From positions 1 to 64,000 of the forward strand of contig JAFWDI010000028.1 of the NCBI GenBank assembly GCA_017513125.1: a stretch of 64,000 nucleotides of DNA. The letters run 5' to 3'. The translations under genes and the position numbers were made by a program. The number at the start of each line of letters is the position of its first letter. Positions within the stretch are counted from its first letter, which is position 1. The notes below the pieces were generated by a model. It was given only the letters and a program-made list of their open reading frames with translations. It was not told the origin of the DNA and searched no databases. This document shows positions 1-8,516 of this stretch, piece by piece. This DNA comes from Lachnospiraceae bacterium. Lineage in GTDB: Bacteria; Bacillota; Clostridia; Lachnospirales; Lachnospiraceae.

Positions 1-1
1 C

Positions 2-559
2 ATGGGAGTCTGTCTGCTGAGCGCATATATCAGCGGCTTTATCAGCCTGGCCGGCACGATGGGGGCCGAGAACACGGCGGTCTATATCTCGCCGATCATC
101 GAGGAGCTCATGAAGTGCCTGCCGCTGTTTTTCATCCATTATCTGTTTAAACCCGGGGAAGAGCGTCTGTTTATGGTCGGCGCCGGGATCGGCGCGGGAT
201 TTGCGCTGTTCGAAAACTGCTGCTACATGCTTTCCACCGGCGCGGACAGCCTGACGTTCATCCTGATCCGCAGCATGGCGGTCGGCGTGATGCATATCGT
301 GAGCATGGTGACGCTGGCCGTCTGCGTGAATCTGGCCGTTTACTTTAACGCGCTGACTGTCCAGAGCATCGCGGGCGCGGTCTCGCTGGCCGTGACCTTC
401 CACGGGCTTTATAACCTGCTCGTGTCCCGGCCGGGCCTCACGTCCTGGATCGGCTATGCGCTCCCGATCGTGACCGCGCTGTTCCTGTATGTGGTGTTCC
501 GCCAGATCTACGACAGGCTGGTCGTAAAAGAGGTTTCGGAGGACCCGCCGGGGTCGTGA
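2..559 (+). CDS. PrsW-family intramembrane metalloprotease, C-terminal part
   Basis: The frame is open at the window edge, so the ATG at base 2 is probably internal and the true N terminus lies upstream. The 185 visible residues are almost all membrane segments and carry the PrsW/CPBP-like signature: EExxK at residues 34-38, a Glu in GFALFEN (E71), His98 in GVMH and His134 in TFHGLYN. In this family these acidic and His residues form the metal site inside the membrane. PrsW of Bacillus clips the anti-sigma factor RsiW, but the substrate here cannot be told. The gene ends with a strong terminator, so nothing downstream is co-transcribed with it. Confidence 0.8.
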   Translation: MGVCLLSAYISGFISLAGTMGAENTAVYISPIIEELMKCLPLFFIHYLFKPGEERLFMVGAGIGAGFALFENCCYMLSTGADSLTFILIRSMAVGVMHIVSMVTLAVCVNLAVYFNALTVQSIAGAVSLAVTFHGLYNLLVSRPGLTSWIGYALPIVTALFLYVVFRQIYDRLVVKEVSEDPPGS

Positions 560-585
560 CCGGAAATAGAGAGTTTATGTCGCAA

Positions 586-610
586 CCGCACAGAAATGTG
601 CGGTTTTTTT
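586..610 (+). terminator. Intrinsic terminator after the PrsW-like gene
   Basis: A perfect 7-bp stem CCGCACA/TGTGCGG (586-592 and 597-603) with a GAAA tetraloop is followed by seven T. Confidence 0.9.
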
Positions 611-727
611 GTGCATTGTGCCGGTATGGACCTTTTTTTTACGATTTGGTGGGCAAAATCGAGGAAAACTGCAAGTAACAGTCAGAAAGGATCATAAAAG
701 CGGGCGGATGGAAAAGAGGTGATGACC

Positions 728-1045
728 ATGCGCTTCACGAATGAAGAGGCTCTGCGGGAAGTCCTGAAAAGGGGCAGGGCGGTTCGAAAACAACGGGAAA
801 GCCGGAATATACAGATACTCGGCGGCGCGGCCGGCGTTCTGCTGGTAGGACTGATCTGTGTGATCGCGTCCTTCAGCAAAGGCGGGGTCGGCAGCGCAGG
901 CAGTGCGTACGGAGCGTTCCTTCTCTCTGCGGAGGCTGGCGGATACGTGCTGACAGCGGTCATCGCGTTTGCGGTCGGGGTGGTCCTGACCGTCCTGATA
1001 TGGCAGTACCGAAAACGAAAGCGCAAGAACCCTGAAGAGGAATGA
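728..1045 (+). CDS. Small two-pass membrane protein of unknown function
   Basis: About 105 residues. The N-terminal 25 residues are charged and helical (TNEEALREVLKRGR, then RKQRES). Two hydrophobic segments follow, at roughly residues 28-50 and 70-95, and the tail is very basic (YRKRKRKNPEEE). GTG and ATG codons at 719 and 722 are in frame. AGAGGTGAT at about 714-722 matches the anti-Shine-Dalgarno well and best serves the ATG at 728. I do not recognise a family. It stands alone between a terminator and a long non-coding stretch. A small regulator or accessory of a membrane complex is possible, but nothing in the sequence proves it. Confidence 0.65.
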   Translation: MRFTNEEALREVLKRGRAVRKQRESRNIQILGGAAGVLLVGLICVIASFSKGGVGSAGSAYGAFLLSAEAGGYVLTAVIAFAVGVVLTVLIWQYRKRKRKNPEEE

Positions 1046-1408
1046 CAGGATGGCGCTGAGAATAAAAACTTCGTCCTGTAAGATGCCGGATAGAAGTATT
1101 ACCCTCCAGATAAAAGTGGCAGCCTTCACGGTATCACTGAGTTCAGCGGTACCGTGAAGGCTGTGCACGGCGTCGGCAAGGAGTCCGGATATGCCGTTAT
1201 GATCTCTGAGGAGCATCTAAATACAGGTTAAACAGGGACGCAAATGCACAAAACTGTATCTATTGTTTTAAAAGCATAATTATTGGTTTAAAGAAGCAAC
1301 CATAGTGTGGTTTTTTTATCGATAGAAAATCTGTGCCGGAGTTTTCATTTGATGTTGCTTCTTGGCTATCCGGAAAACGAGTTGATGGTTTGAGGGAGGA
1401 AGAAAGTC
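1046..1408 (+). other. Intergenic region with long inverted repeat and AT-rich leader
   Basis: No intact gene is seen. A perfect 14-bp inverted repeat lies at 1120-1133/1150-1163. The frame from about 1093 to 1212 reads like 39 codons of ordinary protein ending in EEHLNTG-stop but has no start, so it may be a gene remnant. The stretch from 1213 to 1400 is AT-rich and should hold the promoter of the surface-protein gene. A short stem AACCA/TGGTT (298-312 after base 1000) with a T-run ends at 1317 and may be a weak terminator or attenuator. Confidence 0.5.
1120..1163. repeat. 14-bp perfect inverted repeat
   Basis: CAGCCTTCACGGTA (1120-1133) is exactly complementary to TACCGTGAAGGCTG (1150-1163), with a 16-nt loop. 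No T-run follows on either side, so it is not a normal intrinsic terminator. Confidence 0.75.
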
Positions 1409-4399
1409 ATGCAAAATCGGGCGAGAAAACTGATGAAAACGATGGCTGGGGTTCTGGCAGCTGTCCTTTTCGTGGGCTTGTTGTCTGCACTGCCGGGAGC
1501 TGCTTCGGTAACGGCCAGGGCGGCTGCGGGTGATAAGCCGGCTCATGACAAGAGCGTAGCCTCAAACGGCGACGGCACGTATCAGATCTCACTGGATGTT
1601 CAGGGAGATGCGGACACCACTTCCAGTGTTACCGGAAGTGTGAATGTGCTTGTCATCTATGATACGTCGAACAGCATGTACAATACTGCGGCGACCGGGA
1701 GCACAGGCACCCGGGCGCAGGCTGCAGAACGGGTAATGTACGATTTCCTTACTGCACTGTTCGGCAAACAGACAGGTGACGGAAGCAACATTCAGGTCGC
1801 ATTTACGACGTTCAGCAGATATTCCCCTTCTTATGAAGGCCAGCAGCAGACCTGGACCAGTACGCCCGGCGCGATCACCGGTCATTTTAATTCCACCGGA
1901 TCCGGCGTGAATCTTCGATACACCTCCGGAACCAACTGGGAACGGGCGTTTATGAATGCCAATACATCATTTGCACCGCCTGATGACGACCCCACGTTCG
2001 TGATCTTTATGACGGACGGCGCGCCCACCCAGACGGATACCAGCGACACGGGATATGCAAATACCGATGCCGGACGCAGAACATGCTATGAGGCGGCCAT
2101 GGATGACGCCCTGTCTTACGTCGGAAAAGGCAGCGATGTAAGGTTCTATGGTATTTATGCGTTTGGAAGCGAAGCGGATTATCTCGATGATCTGGTCTAC
2201 TATGCGAACAATGGAAGCGAGCGCGAGGAGACCGGCGGGGGAACAGCTCCCACATCCAACTATTACAATGCTTCGGATACATCAGCGCTGCAGGCCGCGA
2301 TCAACGCGATCTTTAAGGATATCACCGAAACGCTGGGTATCGGCAGTGTTTCGATCAATGACGGTACGACCAGCAACGTGACGACTACTTCGGGCGAGAT
2401 CGCTGATCTGCTCGACGTGGATGACAGCTCTTTTGAGTATTGGATCACTATTCCGCTGGTGGAAGACGGTTTTGACCGCACAGATCCCGACTCCGGTGAA
2501 ACGGTTCACTATACCGTCGTTTCGAACGGCGACGGTACGGCAACGGTTACCTGGCCGGGCGGCTCTGAAACCGTAACCGGTACGGTCAGCCCGAATCTGA
2601 GATATCGGTGGACGGGTGCGAATTCTCTCTATGATAAGGCTCCTCCTGCCGCCAGTTTTGACGGAAGTGCAGTCCACTGGGATCTGTCTTCCGTGGGGAC
2701 GCTTCTGGATAATGTTACCTATACGGTCACGTTTAACGTATGGCCTTCTCAGACGACCCTGGATCTGATCGCGGATATGGAAAATGATCCTGCTCTGTAT
2801 GATACCCTGGATCCCACGATCCGGCAGTATCTGAGCCGCGACGGTATCCTGAGTACGAATACCGGTGCGACATTGAGTTACAACGACTCCCGGAACGATG
2901 CCGGACAACAGACCGTTGATTACGATACTCCCCCCGGCGTAAGCACCAATTCTTCCGAGCTGATGGCCATTTCGAAGCAGTGGGAGAATGAGCTGGATGC
3001 TCTTGCTGCTGAAGAGATCGAACTGGATGTGACCAGAGACGGTGCTGACTGCTATACGGTGCCTTTGAACAGCGGAAACAGCTGGAACAATGAGGTCCAT
3101 ATTTCCGTCGGCATCCTGTCAGTAGACGGCGAGTCCGTCATCATGAGAACGACAGGCCATGATTATACTTTCGCTGAAATGGGAGAGATCGCGCAGAACT
3201 GGCAGATCCAGGCGCCTGTAGCGCATCCCATGATGATCAACGGCGAAGTGACCATGCTGATCAAGGTCGAAGATGAGGCTGTGCTCAGCCAGTTGGAAGC
3301 ATCTGCACCGGAAAGCGGTTCTGCACGCGCCGAAGTCGATGGAACTACATATTACTACCTGGACAGCTTTGGCTGGTATGCTGCCGAGGCTGCTGAAGAA
3401 GGCGAGACGATCAGCCTGACTGCCGTCAATGAGCGCCGCAGCTATCTGGATATCACCAAAGTTGTGGACGGCGATGCTGCGCCGGCTGATGCATTGTTTG
3501 ACTGTACCGCCACCGTGACGGATCCTGCGAGTGCTGACGGAAATGTCTGGTTCTCTGTCCGGGACGGCGAGACTCTGGTTACAAACACGGATGAGGTCAC
3601 ATATTTCTCAGGAAGCGGAGTTCAGGCTGAGCTGGACGGCAGCGGAGCACCCACCGGTTACTATTATGCTCCCAGCGGCAGCGAAGTCACGATCCGCATC
3701 CGGGCGGGCTGGAACCTGCGGTTCCTGAACCTTTCTGACGAGACGACCTACAGTATTTCCGAGAGCGCGATGCCGGGCGGCTTCCGGTTCGTAGAGGCGG
3801 CCGGGGTCCGGAATTTCACGGATGAAGGCGGCAATGCTGCTTCGGAAGCGGCCGGATCTGTGTCCGGACAGGCGGTCTCCGGCAGCATCGATTATACGAA
3901 CTCGGCATACGTTCTTACATTCCGGAATGTTCATGAAGCATCCGCCGCCAGCGTAACGCTGACGGCCCGGAAGGTCCTGACCGGACGTGACCTGCAGGCC
4001 GGAGAGTTCCGTTTCGAGCTTCGCGATGCACAGGGGCAGGTCCTTCAGACCGCGACGAATGCCGCGGACGGAACGATCTCGTTCGAAAGCATCACGTATG
4101 ATGTGCCCGGAACGTATAACTACACGATCGCCGAGGTGCCCGGGAATGAGACCGGGGTCACATATGATACAAAGACCTTCGGTGTGACTGTGACGGTAAC
4201 GGAGAACGAAGGGCTGCTGATCGCCCAGACTACTTATACGGATGGCACTCCGGTGTTCTCGAACATTTATGTTCCGCAGACGCCGCCTGTTGTTCCCACC
4301 GGCGACGGCACGAACTTCATGCCTTATGTGTTGCTGGCACTGGGCGCTATAGCGGTCTGCGCGGGCACGCTGGCTGTCAGCAGACGGAGAGCGCGCTGA
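1409..4399 (+). CDS. Secreted VWA-domain surface protein with Spy0128-like pilin domain
   Basis: A 996-residue secreted adhesin or pilin-tip-like protein. Residues 1-40 form a Sec signal peptide (basic start, hydrophobic core, ARAAA cleavage region). A von Willebrand A domain spans about 78-305, with MIDAS residues in YDTSNS (D85, S87, S89), a Thr in TSGTNW (about 175) and MTDG (D203). The middle region is unassigned beta-rich sequence. The C-terminal pilin isopeptide-linkage domain (about 848-960) has Lys in TARKVLTG, an AEVPG Glu and an FSNIY Asn, the residues that form Lys-Asn isopeptide bonds in this family. The tail VVPTGDG, hydrophobic segment and SRRRAR resembles a sorting signal but lacks the exact LPxTG spacing. 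GAGGGAGG just upstream fixes the ATG at 1409. No sortase is visible nearby. Base composition is milder than that of the neighbours. Confidence 0.88.
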   Translation: MQNRARKLMKTMAGVLAAVLFVGLLSALPGAASVTARAAAGDKPAHDKSVASNGDGTYQISLDVQGDADTTSSVTGSVNVLVIYDTSNSMYNTAATGSTGTRAQAAERVMYDFLTALFGKQTGDGSNIQVAFTTFSRYSPSYEGQQQTWTSTPGAITGHFNSTGSGVNLRYTSGTNWERAFMNANTSFAPPDDDPTFVIFMTDGAPTQTDTSDTGYANTDAGRRTCYEAAMDDALSYVGKGSDVRFYGIYAFGSEADYLDDLVYYANNGSEREETGGGTAPTSNYYNASDTSALQAAINAIFKDITETLGIGSVSINDGTTSNVTTTSGEIADLLDVDDSSFEYWITIPLVEDGFDRTDPDSGETVHYTVVSNGDGTATVTWPGGSETVTGTVSPNLRYRWTGANSLYDKAPPAASFDGSAVHWDLSSVGTLLDNVTYTVTFNVWPSQTTLDLIADMENDPALYDTLDPTIRQYLSRDGILSTNTGATLSYNDSRNDAGQQTVDYDTPPGVSTNSSELMAISKQWENELDALAAEEIELDVTRDGADCYTVPLNSGNSWNNEVHISVGILSVDGESVIMRTTGHDYTFAEMGEIAQNWQIQAPVAHPMMINGEVTMLIKVEDEAVLSQLEASAPESGSARAEVDGTTYYYLDSFGWYAAEAAEEGETISLTAVNERRSYLDITKVVDGDAAPADALFDCTATVTDPASADGNVWFSVRDGETLVTNTDEVTYFSGSGVQAELDGSGAPTGYYYAPSGSEVTIRIRAGWNLRFLNLSDETTYSISESAMPGGFRFVEAAGVRNFTDEGGNAASEAAGSVSGQAVSGSIDYTNSAYVLTFRNVHEASAASVTLTARKVLTGRDLQAGEFRFELRDAQGQVLQTATNAADGTISFESITYDVPGTYNYTIAEVPGNETGVTYDTKTFGVTVTVTENEGLLIAQTTYTDGTPVFSNIYVPQTPPVVPTGDGTNFMPYVLLALGAIAVCAGTLAVSRRRAR

Positions 4400-4450
4400 G
4401 CGTAGAGCGGAACTGTAAAAACTGAAAAAGGATCCTGTGGGATCATGATG

Positions 4451-4480
4451 AGGGGAGCGCCTTCGGGCGCTCCTCTTTAT
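4451..4480 (+). terminator. Intrinsic terminator after the surface-protein gene
   Basis: Stem GGAGCGCC/GGCGCTCC (4454-4461, 4466-4473) closed by a TTCG tetraloop, then CTCTTTAT. Confidence 0.85.
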
Positions 4481-4573
4481 CGCGGCATTTATGCGGCTCG
4501 TGAAGGCGCGGTTCGTGTTAAAATAATATAAAGTATCACACGATCATACGATCATCGGAATGAGGAGGTTATT

Positions 4574-5119
4574 ATGAAGATCCAGATCGGCGATAAGATT
4601 CCGGACCTCGTATTCGATACGAACGAGCGGGACGGCGTGCGTCTGAGCGAAGTGCTGAAAGGAAAGACCGTGCTGTGGGTCCTGCGTTATATCGGCTGCC
4701 CGGTCTGCCGGCTCGACGTGCACAGGATCGCGCAGCGCTACGGAGAGTTTACGGCGAAGGGAGCACAGGTCTTCGCGGTCATGCAGAGCGACCGCGCGCA
4801 TATTGAGAAGGATCTCCGGGCGACGGGCGCGGTGCTGCCATTCGAGATCGTGTGCGATCCGGAGCAGAAGATCTACGAAGAGCTTGAGATACTGCCGGCC
4901 GATCAGGAGGGGCCGCCGGCCGGGGAAGTGCTCGAACGGCTGATCGCGAAGGCGAGGGAAGCCGAGGCCGAGGGCTTCGTGCACGGCGATTATGAGGGCA
5001 ATGAACAGCAGCTCCCGGCATTGTTCATCCTCGACGAGGCGGGCACCGCATTATACGCGAATTACGCGCAGGATCCGATGGATATGCCTTCGCTGGACGA
5101 GGTGCTGGAAATGCTGTAA
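4574..5119 (+). CDS. Peroxiredoxin/thioredoxin-fold protein with CPVC motif
   Basis: 181 residues of the AhpC/TSA-redoxin type. The start MKIQIGDKIPDLVF is the typical first strand, and WVLRYIGCPVCR places the redox cysteines at C42 and C45 in a CxxC arrangement rather than the lone peroxidatic Cys of classical 2-Cys peroxiredoxins. The last part (LPALFILDEAGTALYANYA) supplies the cis-Pro strand of the thioredoxin fold. A 40-residue acidic helical insertion precedes it. Likely a cytosolic thiol peroxidase or disulfide reductase (no signal peptide). GAGGAGG before the ATG supports the start. It lies alone, preceded by a terminator and followed by the promoter of the glycyl radical enzyme. Confidence 0.8.
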   Translation: MKIQIGDKIPDLVFDTNERDGVRLSEVLKGKTVLWVLRYIGCPVCRLDVHRIAQRYGEFTAKGAQVFAVMQSDRAHIEKDLRATGAVLPFEIVCDPEQKIYEELEILPADQEGPPAGEVLERLIAKAREAEAEGFVHGDYEGNEQQLPALFILDEAGTALYANYAQDPMDMPSLDEVLEML

Positions 5120-5170
5120 GGGCAGGCCCGGGCCCTGCTGCCGCCGCGGTTATTTTTTTGACGGGCGGGA

Positions 5171-5199
5171 TTGTGTCTCGGGCCTTAAATGGATATAAT
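5171..5199 (+). promoter_or_regulatory. Sigma-A type promoter for the glycyl radical enzyme
   Basis: TTGTGT (5171-5176), 17-bp spacer, TATAAT (5194-5199). The predicted transcript starts near 5206 and has a leader of about 68 nt. Confidence 0.7.
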
Positions 5200-5216
5200 A
5201 TATTTGGTTTAAAAGG

Positions 5217-5235
5217 CGGAGACCGTGCGTCTCCG
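5217..5235 (+). promoter_or_regulatory. Leader hairpin before the glycyl radical enzyme
   Basis: Perfect 7-bp stem CGGAGAC/GTCTCCG with a 5-nt loop in the predicted 5' leader. No T-run follows, so an mRNA stabiliser or protein-binding hairpin is more likely than an attenuator. Confidence 0.5.
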
Positions 5236-5273
5236 TTGTAAGAATGTATATTTTTGAGAAAGGACCCATTGCC

Positions 5274-7736
5274 ATGTATACTTTCAAACCCTACACCGAG
5301 CGTGTCGGAAGGCTGAAAGCTGCGGTCAGAGACCGTCTGATGGTCGCTGATGCCACGAAGGCGCGCCTGCAGCTGGAGGCGAAGAAGAAGTACATCAAGT
5401 ACCCGCCGATGCTCCAGAAACCCTACATTTCCCTTTACGTTCTGGAGCGCATGCCCCTGAACATCCATGAAGACGAGTATTTCTTCGGCGGCATGGGTAA
5501 TAAAGGCTGGGGCGCGGCGAACACCGGCGGCGCCGGCATCATGTGGCTCTCCGTGGATATCGAGAACACCTGGCCGATCATGGAAGACGGCCTGCATCAC
5601 GCACCGCTCGACGATCCGTTCTATTCGAAGCAGCTGATGGCCATTTCCCCGGAGGACCTGAAGGAGCTCCGTGAGATCGCGAAGGAGCGTGCGGAGATCG
5701 AGGGCGGCTTCGGCGCTCAGGACTGGCTGCCCGACGGCGTCCAGGATCTGTTCGTCCTGCAGGCGAACCCCTCCGGAAAGATCGGCGGCTGGCCCATCTA
5801 TCTGCCGCCGGGACACCTGACCCCCGGTTATCAGAACATCATCGCGAAGGGTTACGGCGCCATCCGGAAGCAGGCCCAGGACTGGCTGGACGAGCATGAA
5901 GGAAACATCATGGGCGACGATATCGGCAAGTATATGTTCTATAAGGCCGCTACCGTGGCCTGTGACGGCGCGATCACGCTGACCCGCCGCTATGCCGACC
6001 TGGCCCGCGAGCTGTCCGCGAAGGCCGAGGATCCTGCGAAGAAGGAAGAGTACGCGAGCCGTGCGGAGAGCCTGGACTGGATCGCGACCGAGACGCCCAG
6101 AACGTTCTGGGAGGCCTGCCAGATGGCGATGCTGTACGACGTGTTCCTGAAGGCCGAGAACGACCCCGGCGTCATCAGCATGGGCCGCTTCGACCAGTAT
6201 ACCTGGCCTTTCCTGAAGGCTGACCTCGAGGCCGGCCGCATCACGATGGATGAGGCGCAGGAGTATGTCGACGGCTTCTTCCTGAAGATCAATACCTTCT
6301 ACGGTGGCGGCTTCGGCAAGACCGCGCAGACCGCCGGTATCGGAAACTCCTTCCAGCACACCACGATCGGCGGCACCATTCCGGAGACCGGCGAGGACGC
6401 GGTGAACCCGGTGTCCTACATGGTCCTGGAGACGATGGCTCGCCTGGATCTGCATGACCCGACGATCTCGCTGCGCGTCACGCAGAACACCCCGAAGGAG
6501 ATGTGGGAGTGCGCGATGGCGGCTTCCGCCCGCGTCGGCGGACTGCCCCTGCTGCAGAACGACGACATCATCATCCCCGCTCTGATGAAGGAACTGGGCT
6601 TCAGCCTTGAGGACGCGCGGAACTTCGCGTTCATCGGCTGCCAGGAAGTCACCGGCTTCGGAAACGACTACCCGGCGCCGAACGGCTCCGCGATGGGTCA
6701 TAACGGCATCTTCTGGGCCATTGCCCTGCTGATGGCGATCAATAACGGCATCAACCCGATCAACGGCGCGCAGTGCCCCGAGAAGGTCCGTTCCGGCTAC
6801 CTCGGCGACATGAAGAGCATGGACGAGGTCCGCGCGGCGTTCGAGAAGATCTGCGACTGGATGCTGACCTGGTCCGCGTCCCTGAATAACCTGACCGAGC
6901 ACGAGTACCCTCGTATGTTCCCGTTCCCGAACCTGTCCATCTCCACCGAGGGATGCATGGAGTCCGGAAAGGACGTCTCCGAGGGCGGCGCGAAGTATAA
7001 CAGCTACGGCGGAACCGCGACCGGTCTGGCCACGACGGCAGACTCCCTGACCGCGCTGAAGTACATGATCTTCGATAAGAAGATCGTGACCGGCGAGGAG
7101 TTCCTGCAGGCGATCCTGGACAACTGGGAGGGCCACGAGGCGCTTCGCCAGCGCGTGCTGAACGAAGTCCCGCACTACGGAAATAACGATCCGTACGCGG
7201 ACGAAGAGATGAAGTACGTGATGGATCTGTACTACGGCATCACCCGGAAGTTCTCGACCTGCCGCTGCACGACCTATAAGTGCGGTACGTTCGGCGCTTC
7301 CGACCACGTCGTACAGGGCGAGATCACCTGGGCGACCCCGGACGGCAGAAAGACCGGCGAGCCGATCGCCGACGCTTCCAGCCCCGCGCAGGGCCGTGAC
7401 GTGAACGGACCTACCGCTGTGTTTAACTCCGCGGTGAAGTTCGAGCACGGCCACTTCATGGACGGCATGGCGCTGAACCTGAAGATCCACCCGAGCTCGC
7501 TGCAGCGCGATGACGGCGCGCAGAAGCTGGCCGACATGACGAGAGCCTACTTCGACGAGGGCGGCATGGAGATCCAGTACAATGTCGTCGACGCCGCCAC
7601 GCTGAGAAAGGCCCAGGAGAACCCGGACGAGTATCACAACCTCGTCGTGCGTATCGCCGGCTTCTCCGCGTACTTCGTGGATATGACGCCCGAGATGCAG
7701 GAAGACATCATCGTGCGTGCGGAGCACAGAGTGTAA
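5274..7736 (+). CDS. Glycyl radical enzyme (pyruvate formate-lyase-like eliminase), substrate unknown
   Basis: 820 residues, the usual length for PFL-like glycyl radical enzymes. The glycyl radical loop RIAGFSAYF is near the C terminus with Gly796, and the thiyl Cys456 sits in IGCQEVTGFG. Cys followed at +2 by Glu458 is the CxE arrangement of dehydratase/lyase-type enzymes (glycerol and hydroxyproline dehydratases, choline and isethionate lyases), where Glu is the base; PFL itself has CC. Gln between them, where those families commonly have Val, is unusual. SD AGAAAGGA and family alignment favour the ATG at 5274 over an in-frame ATG 30 bases earlier. No radical SAM activase is adjacent, so activation must come from elsewhere. 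The following rubredoxin and rubrerythrin genes would protect its oxygen-labile radical. Cytosolic. Confidence 0.92.
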   Translation: MYTFKPYTERVGRLKAAVRDRLMVADATKARLQLEAKKKYIKYPPMLQKPYISLYVLERMPLNIHEDEYFFGGMGNKGWGAANTGGAGIMWLSVDIENTWPIMEDGLHHAPLDDPFYSKQLMAISPEDLKELREIAKERAEIEGGFGAQDWLPDGVQDLFVLQANPSGKIGGWPIYLPPGHLTPGYQNIIAKGYGAIRKQAQDWLDEHEGNIMGDDIGKYMFYKAATVACDGAITLTRRYADLARELSAKAEDPAKKEEYASRAESLDWIATETPRTFWEACQMAMLYDVFLKAENDPGVISMGRFDQYTWPFLKADLEAGRITMDEAQEYVDGFFLKINTFYGGGFGKTAQTAGIGNSFQHTTIGGTIPETGEDAVNPVSYMVLETMARLDLHDPTISLRVTQNTPKEMWECAMAASARVGGLPLLQNDDIIIPALMKELGFSLEDARNFAFIGCQEVTGFGNDYPAPNGSAMGHNGIFWAIALLMAINNGINPINGAQCPEKVRSGYLGDMKSMDEVRAAFEKICDWMLTWSASLNNLTEHEYPRMFPFPNLSISTEGCMESGKDVSEGGAKYNSYGGTATGLATTADSLTALKYMIFDKKIVTGEEFLQAILDNWEGHEALRQRVLNEVPHYGNNDPYADEEMKYVMDLYYGITRKFSTCRCTTYKCGTFGASDHVVQGEITWATPDGRKTGEPIADASSPAQGRDVNGPTAVFNSAVKFEHGHFMDGMALNLKIHPSSLQRDDGAQKLADMTRAYFDEGGMEIQYNVVDAATLRKAQENPDEYHNLVVRIAGFSAYFVDMTPEMQEDIIVRAEHRV

Positions 7737-7804
7737 GGGACTGCTGTTCGGATAACAGTCTGAGAAGCATGCCGATGGCAGCCTGAAGCGAAACAGGAAA
7801 AACG

Positions 7805-7836
7805 GATCCCGCAGACCGGCTGAGGCCTGCGGGATC
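7805..7836 (+). terminator. GC-rich hairpin after the glycyl radical enzyme
   Basis: GATCCCGCAG/CTGCGGGATC (7805-7814, 7827-7836), a 10-bp perfect stem. The downstream sequence TGTGATAT is T-poor, so it may only partly terminate and let the rubredoxin genes be read through. Confidence 0.6.
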
Positions 7837-7877
7837 TGTGATATCAGGCAGGATCAGATCGCAAAGGAGGAGTGTTT

Positions 7878-8516
7878 ATGCGATATGTCTGTCGTGTCTG
7901 CGGCTACGTTTACGACGAAGCCGCGGAAAAGACGCCGTTCGAATCGCTTCCGGATACCTGGAAGTGCCCGCTGTGCGGCGCACCGAAGTCCCAGTTCGGT
8001 CCGGAAGAGGCGAAAAAGCCTGCTGCCGCCGCACCCGCGGCGCCTGCGGAGGACGTCCATCTGAAGAAGCTGTCCGCGGGGCAGCTCTCGGCCCTCTGCT
8101 CGAACCTGGCGCGCGGATGCGAGAAACAGTATAAGGCGGAAGAGGCCGCTTCTTTCCGGGAGCTGGCGGATTATTTTGCGGCGGTCACCCCGCCGGTAAA
8201 CGACGCGGGCGTGGAGGATATCGCCGCCCTGCTGCAGGAAGACATTGACCGGTATCCGGGCGTGCGTGCCGCCGCCGACGCGGAGGCGGACCGCGGAGCC
8301 GCGCGGATCTGCGTGTGGGGCGAAAAAGTCACCCGCATGCTCTCCTCGCTGGTGGACCGCTATCTGAAGGTGGGCGAGGCCATGCTGGCCGGCACGAATG
8401 TCTGGCTGTGCACGGTCTGCGGGTTCGTCTATGTGGGCGACGAAGCTCCCGAGCTCTGCCCGGTCTGCAAGGTGCCCGCCTGGAAGTTCGAGAAGATCGA
8501 AGGGAGGGCAGGATGA
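7878..8516 (+). CDS. Protein with two rubredoxin-type iron sites flanking a helical domain
   Basis: 212 residues. An N-terminal rubredoxin domain (C5xxC8 and C30xxC33, with YVYDEA and the WKCPLCG loop) is joined by an Ala/Pro linker to a helical domain of about 120 residues. A shorter rubredoxin-like knuckle pair closes the protein ([10 protein letters not shown], then CPVCKVP). Each two-knuckle unit should bind one Fe(SCys)4 and carry single electrons. AAAGGAGG 8 nt upstream selects the ATG at 7878. The stop overlaps the start of the rubrerythrin fusion, so the two are translationally coupled. The probable role is electron delivery in oxygen or peroxide reduction. The helical middle part is not recognised. 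Confidence 0.85.
   Translation: MRYVCRVCGYVYDEAAEKTPFESLPDTWKCPLCGAPKSQFGPEEAKKPAAAAPAAPAEDVHLKKLSAGQLSALCSNLARGCEKQYKAEEAASFRELADYFAAVTPPVNDAGVEDIAALLQEDIDRYPGVRAAADAEADRGAARICVWGEKVTRMLSSLVDRYLKVGEAMLAGTNVWLCTVCGFVYVGDEAPELCPVCKVPAWKFEKIEGRAG

Noticed and set aside
5025..7727. 900-codon open frame antisense to the glycyl radical enzyme
   Set aside because: Composition is His/Val/Arg/Gln-rich, without domains or ribosome site. It arises from the third-position GC bias of the real gene.
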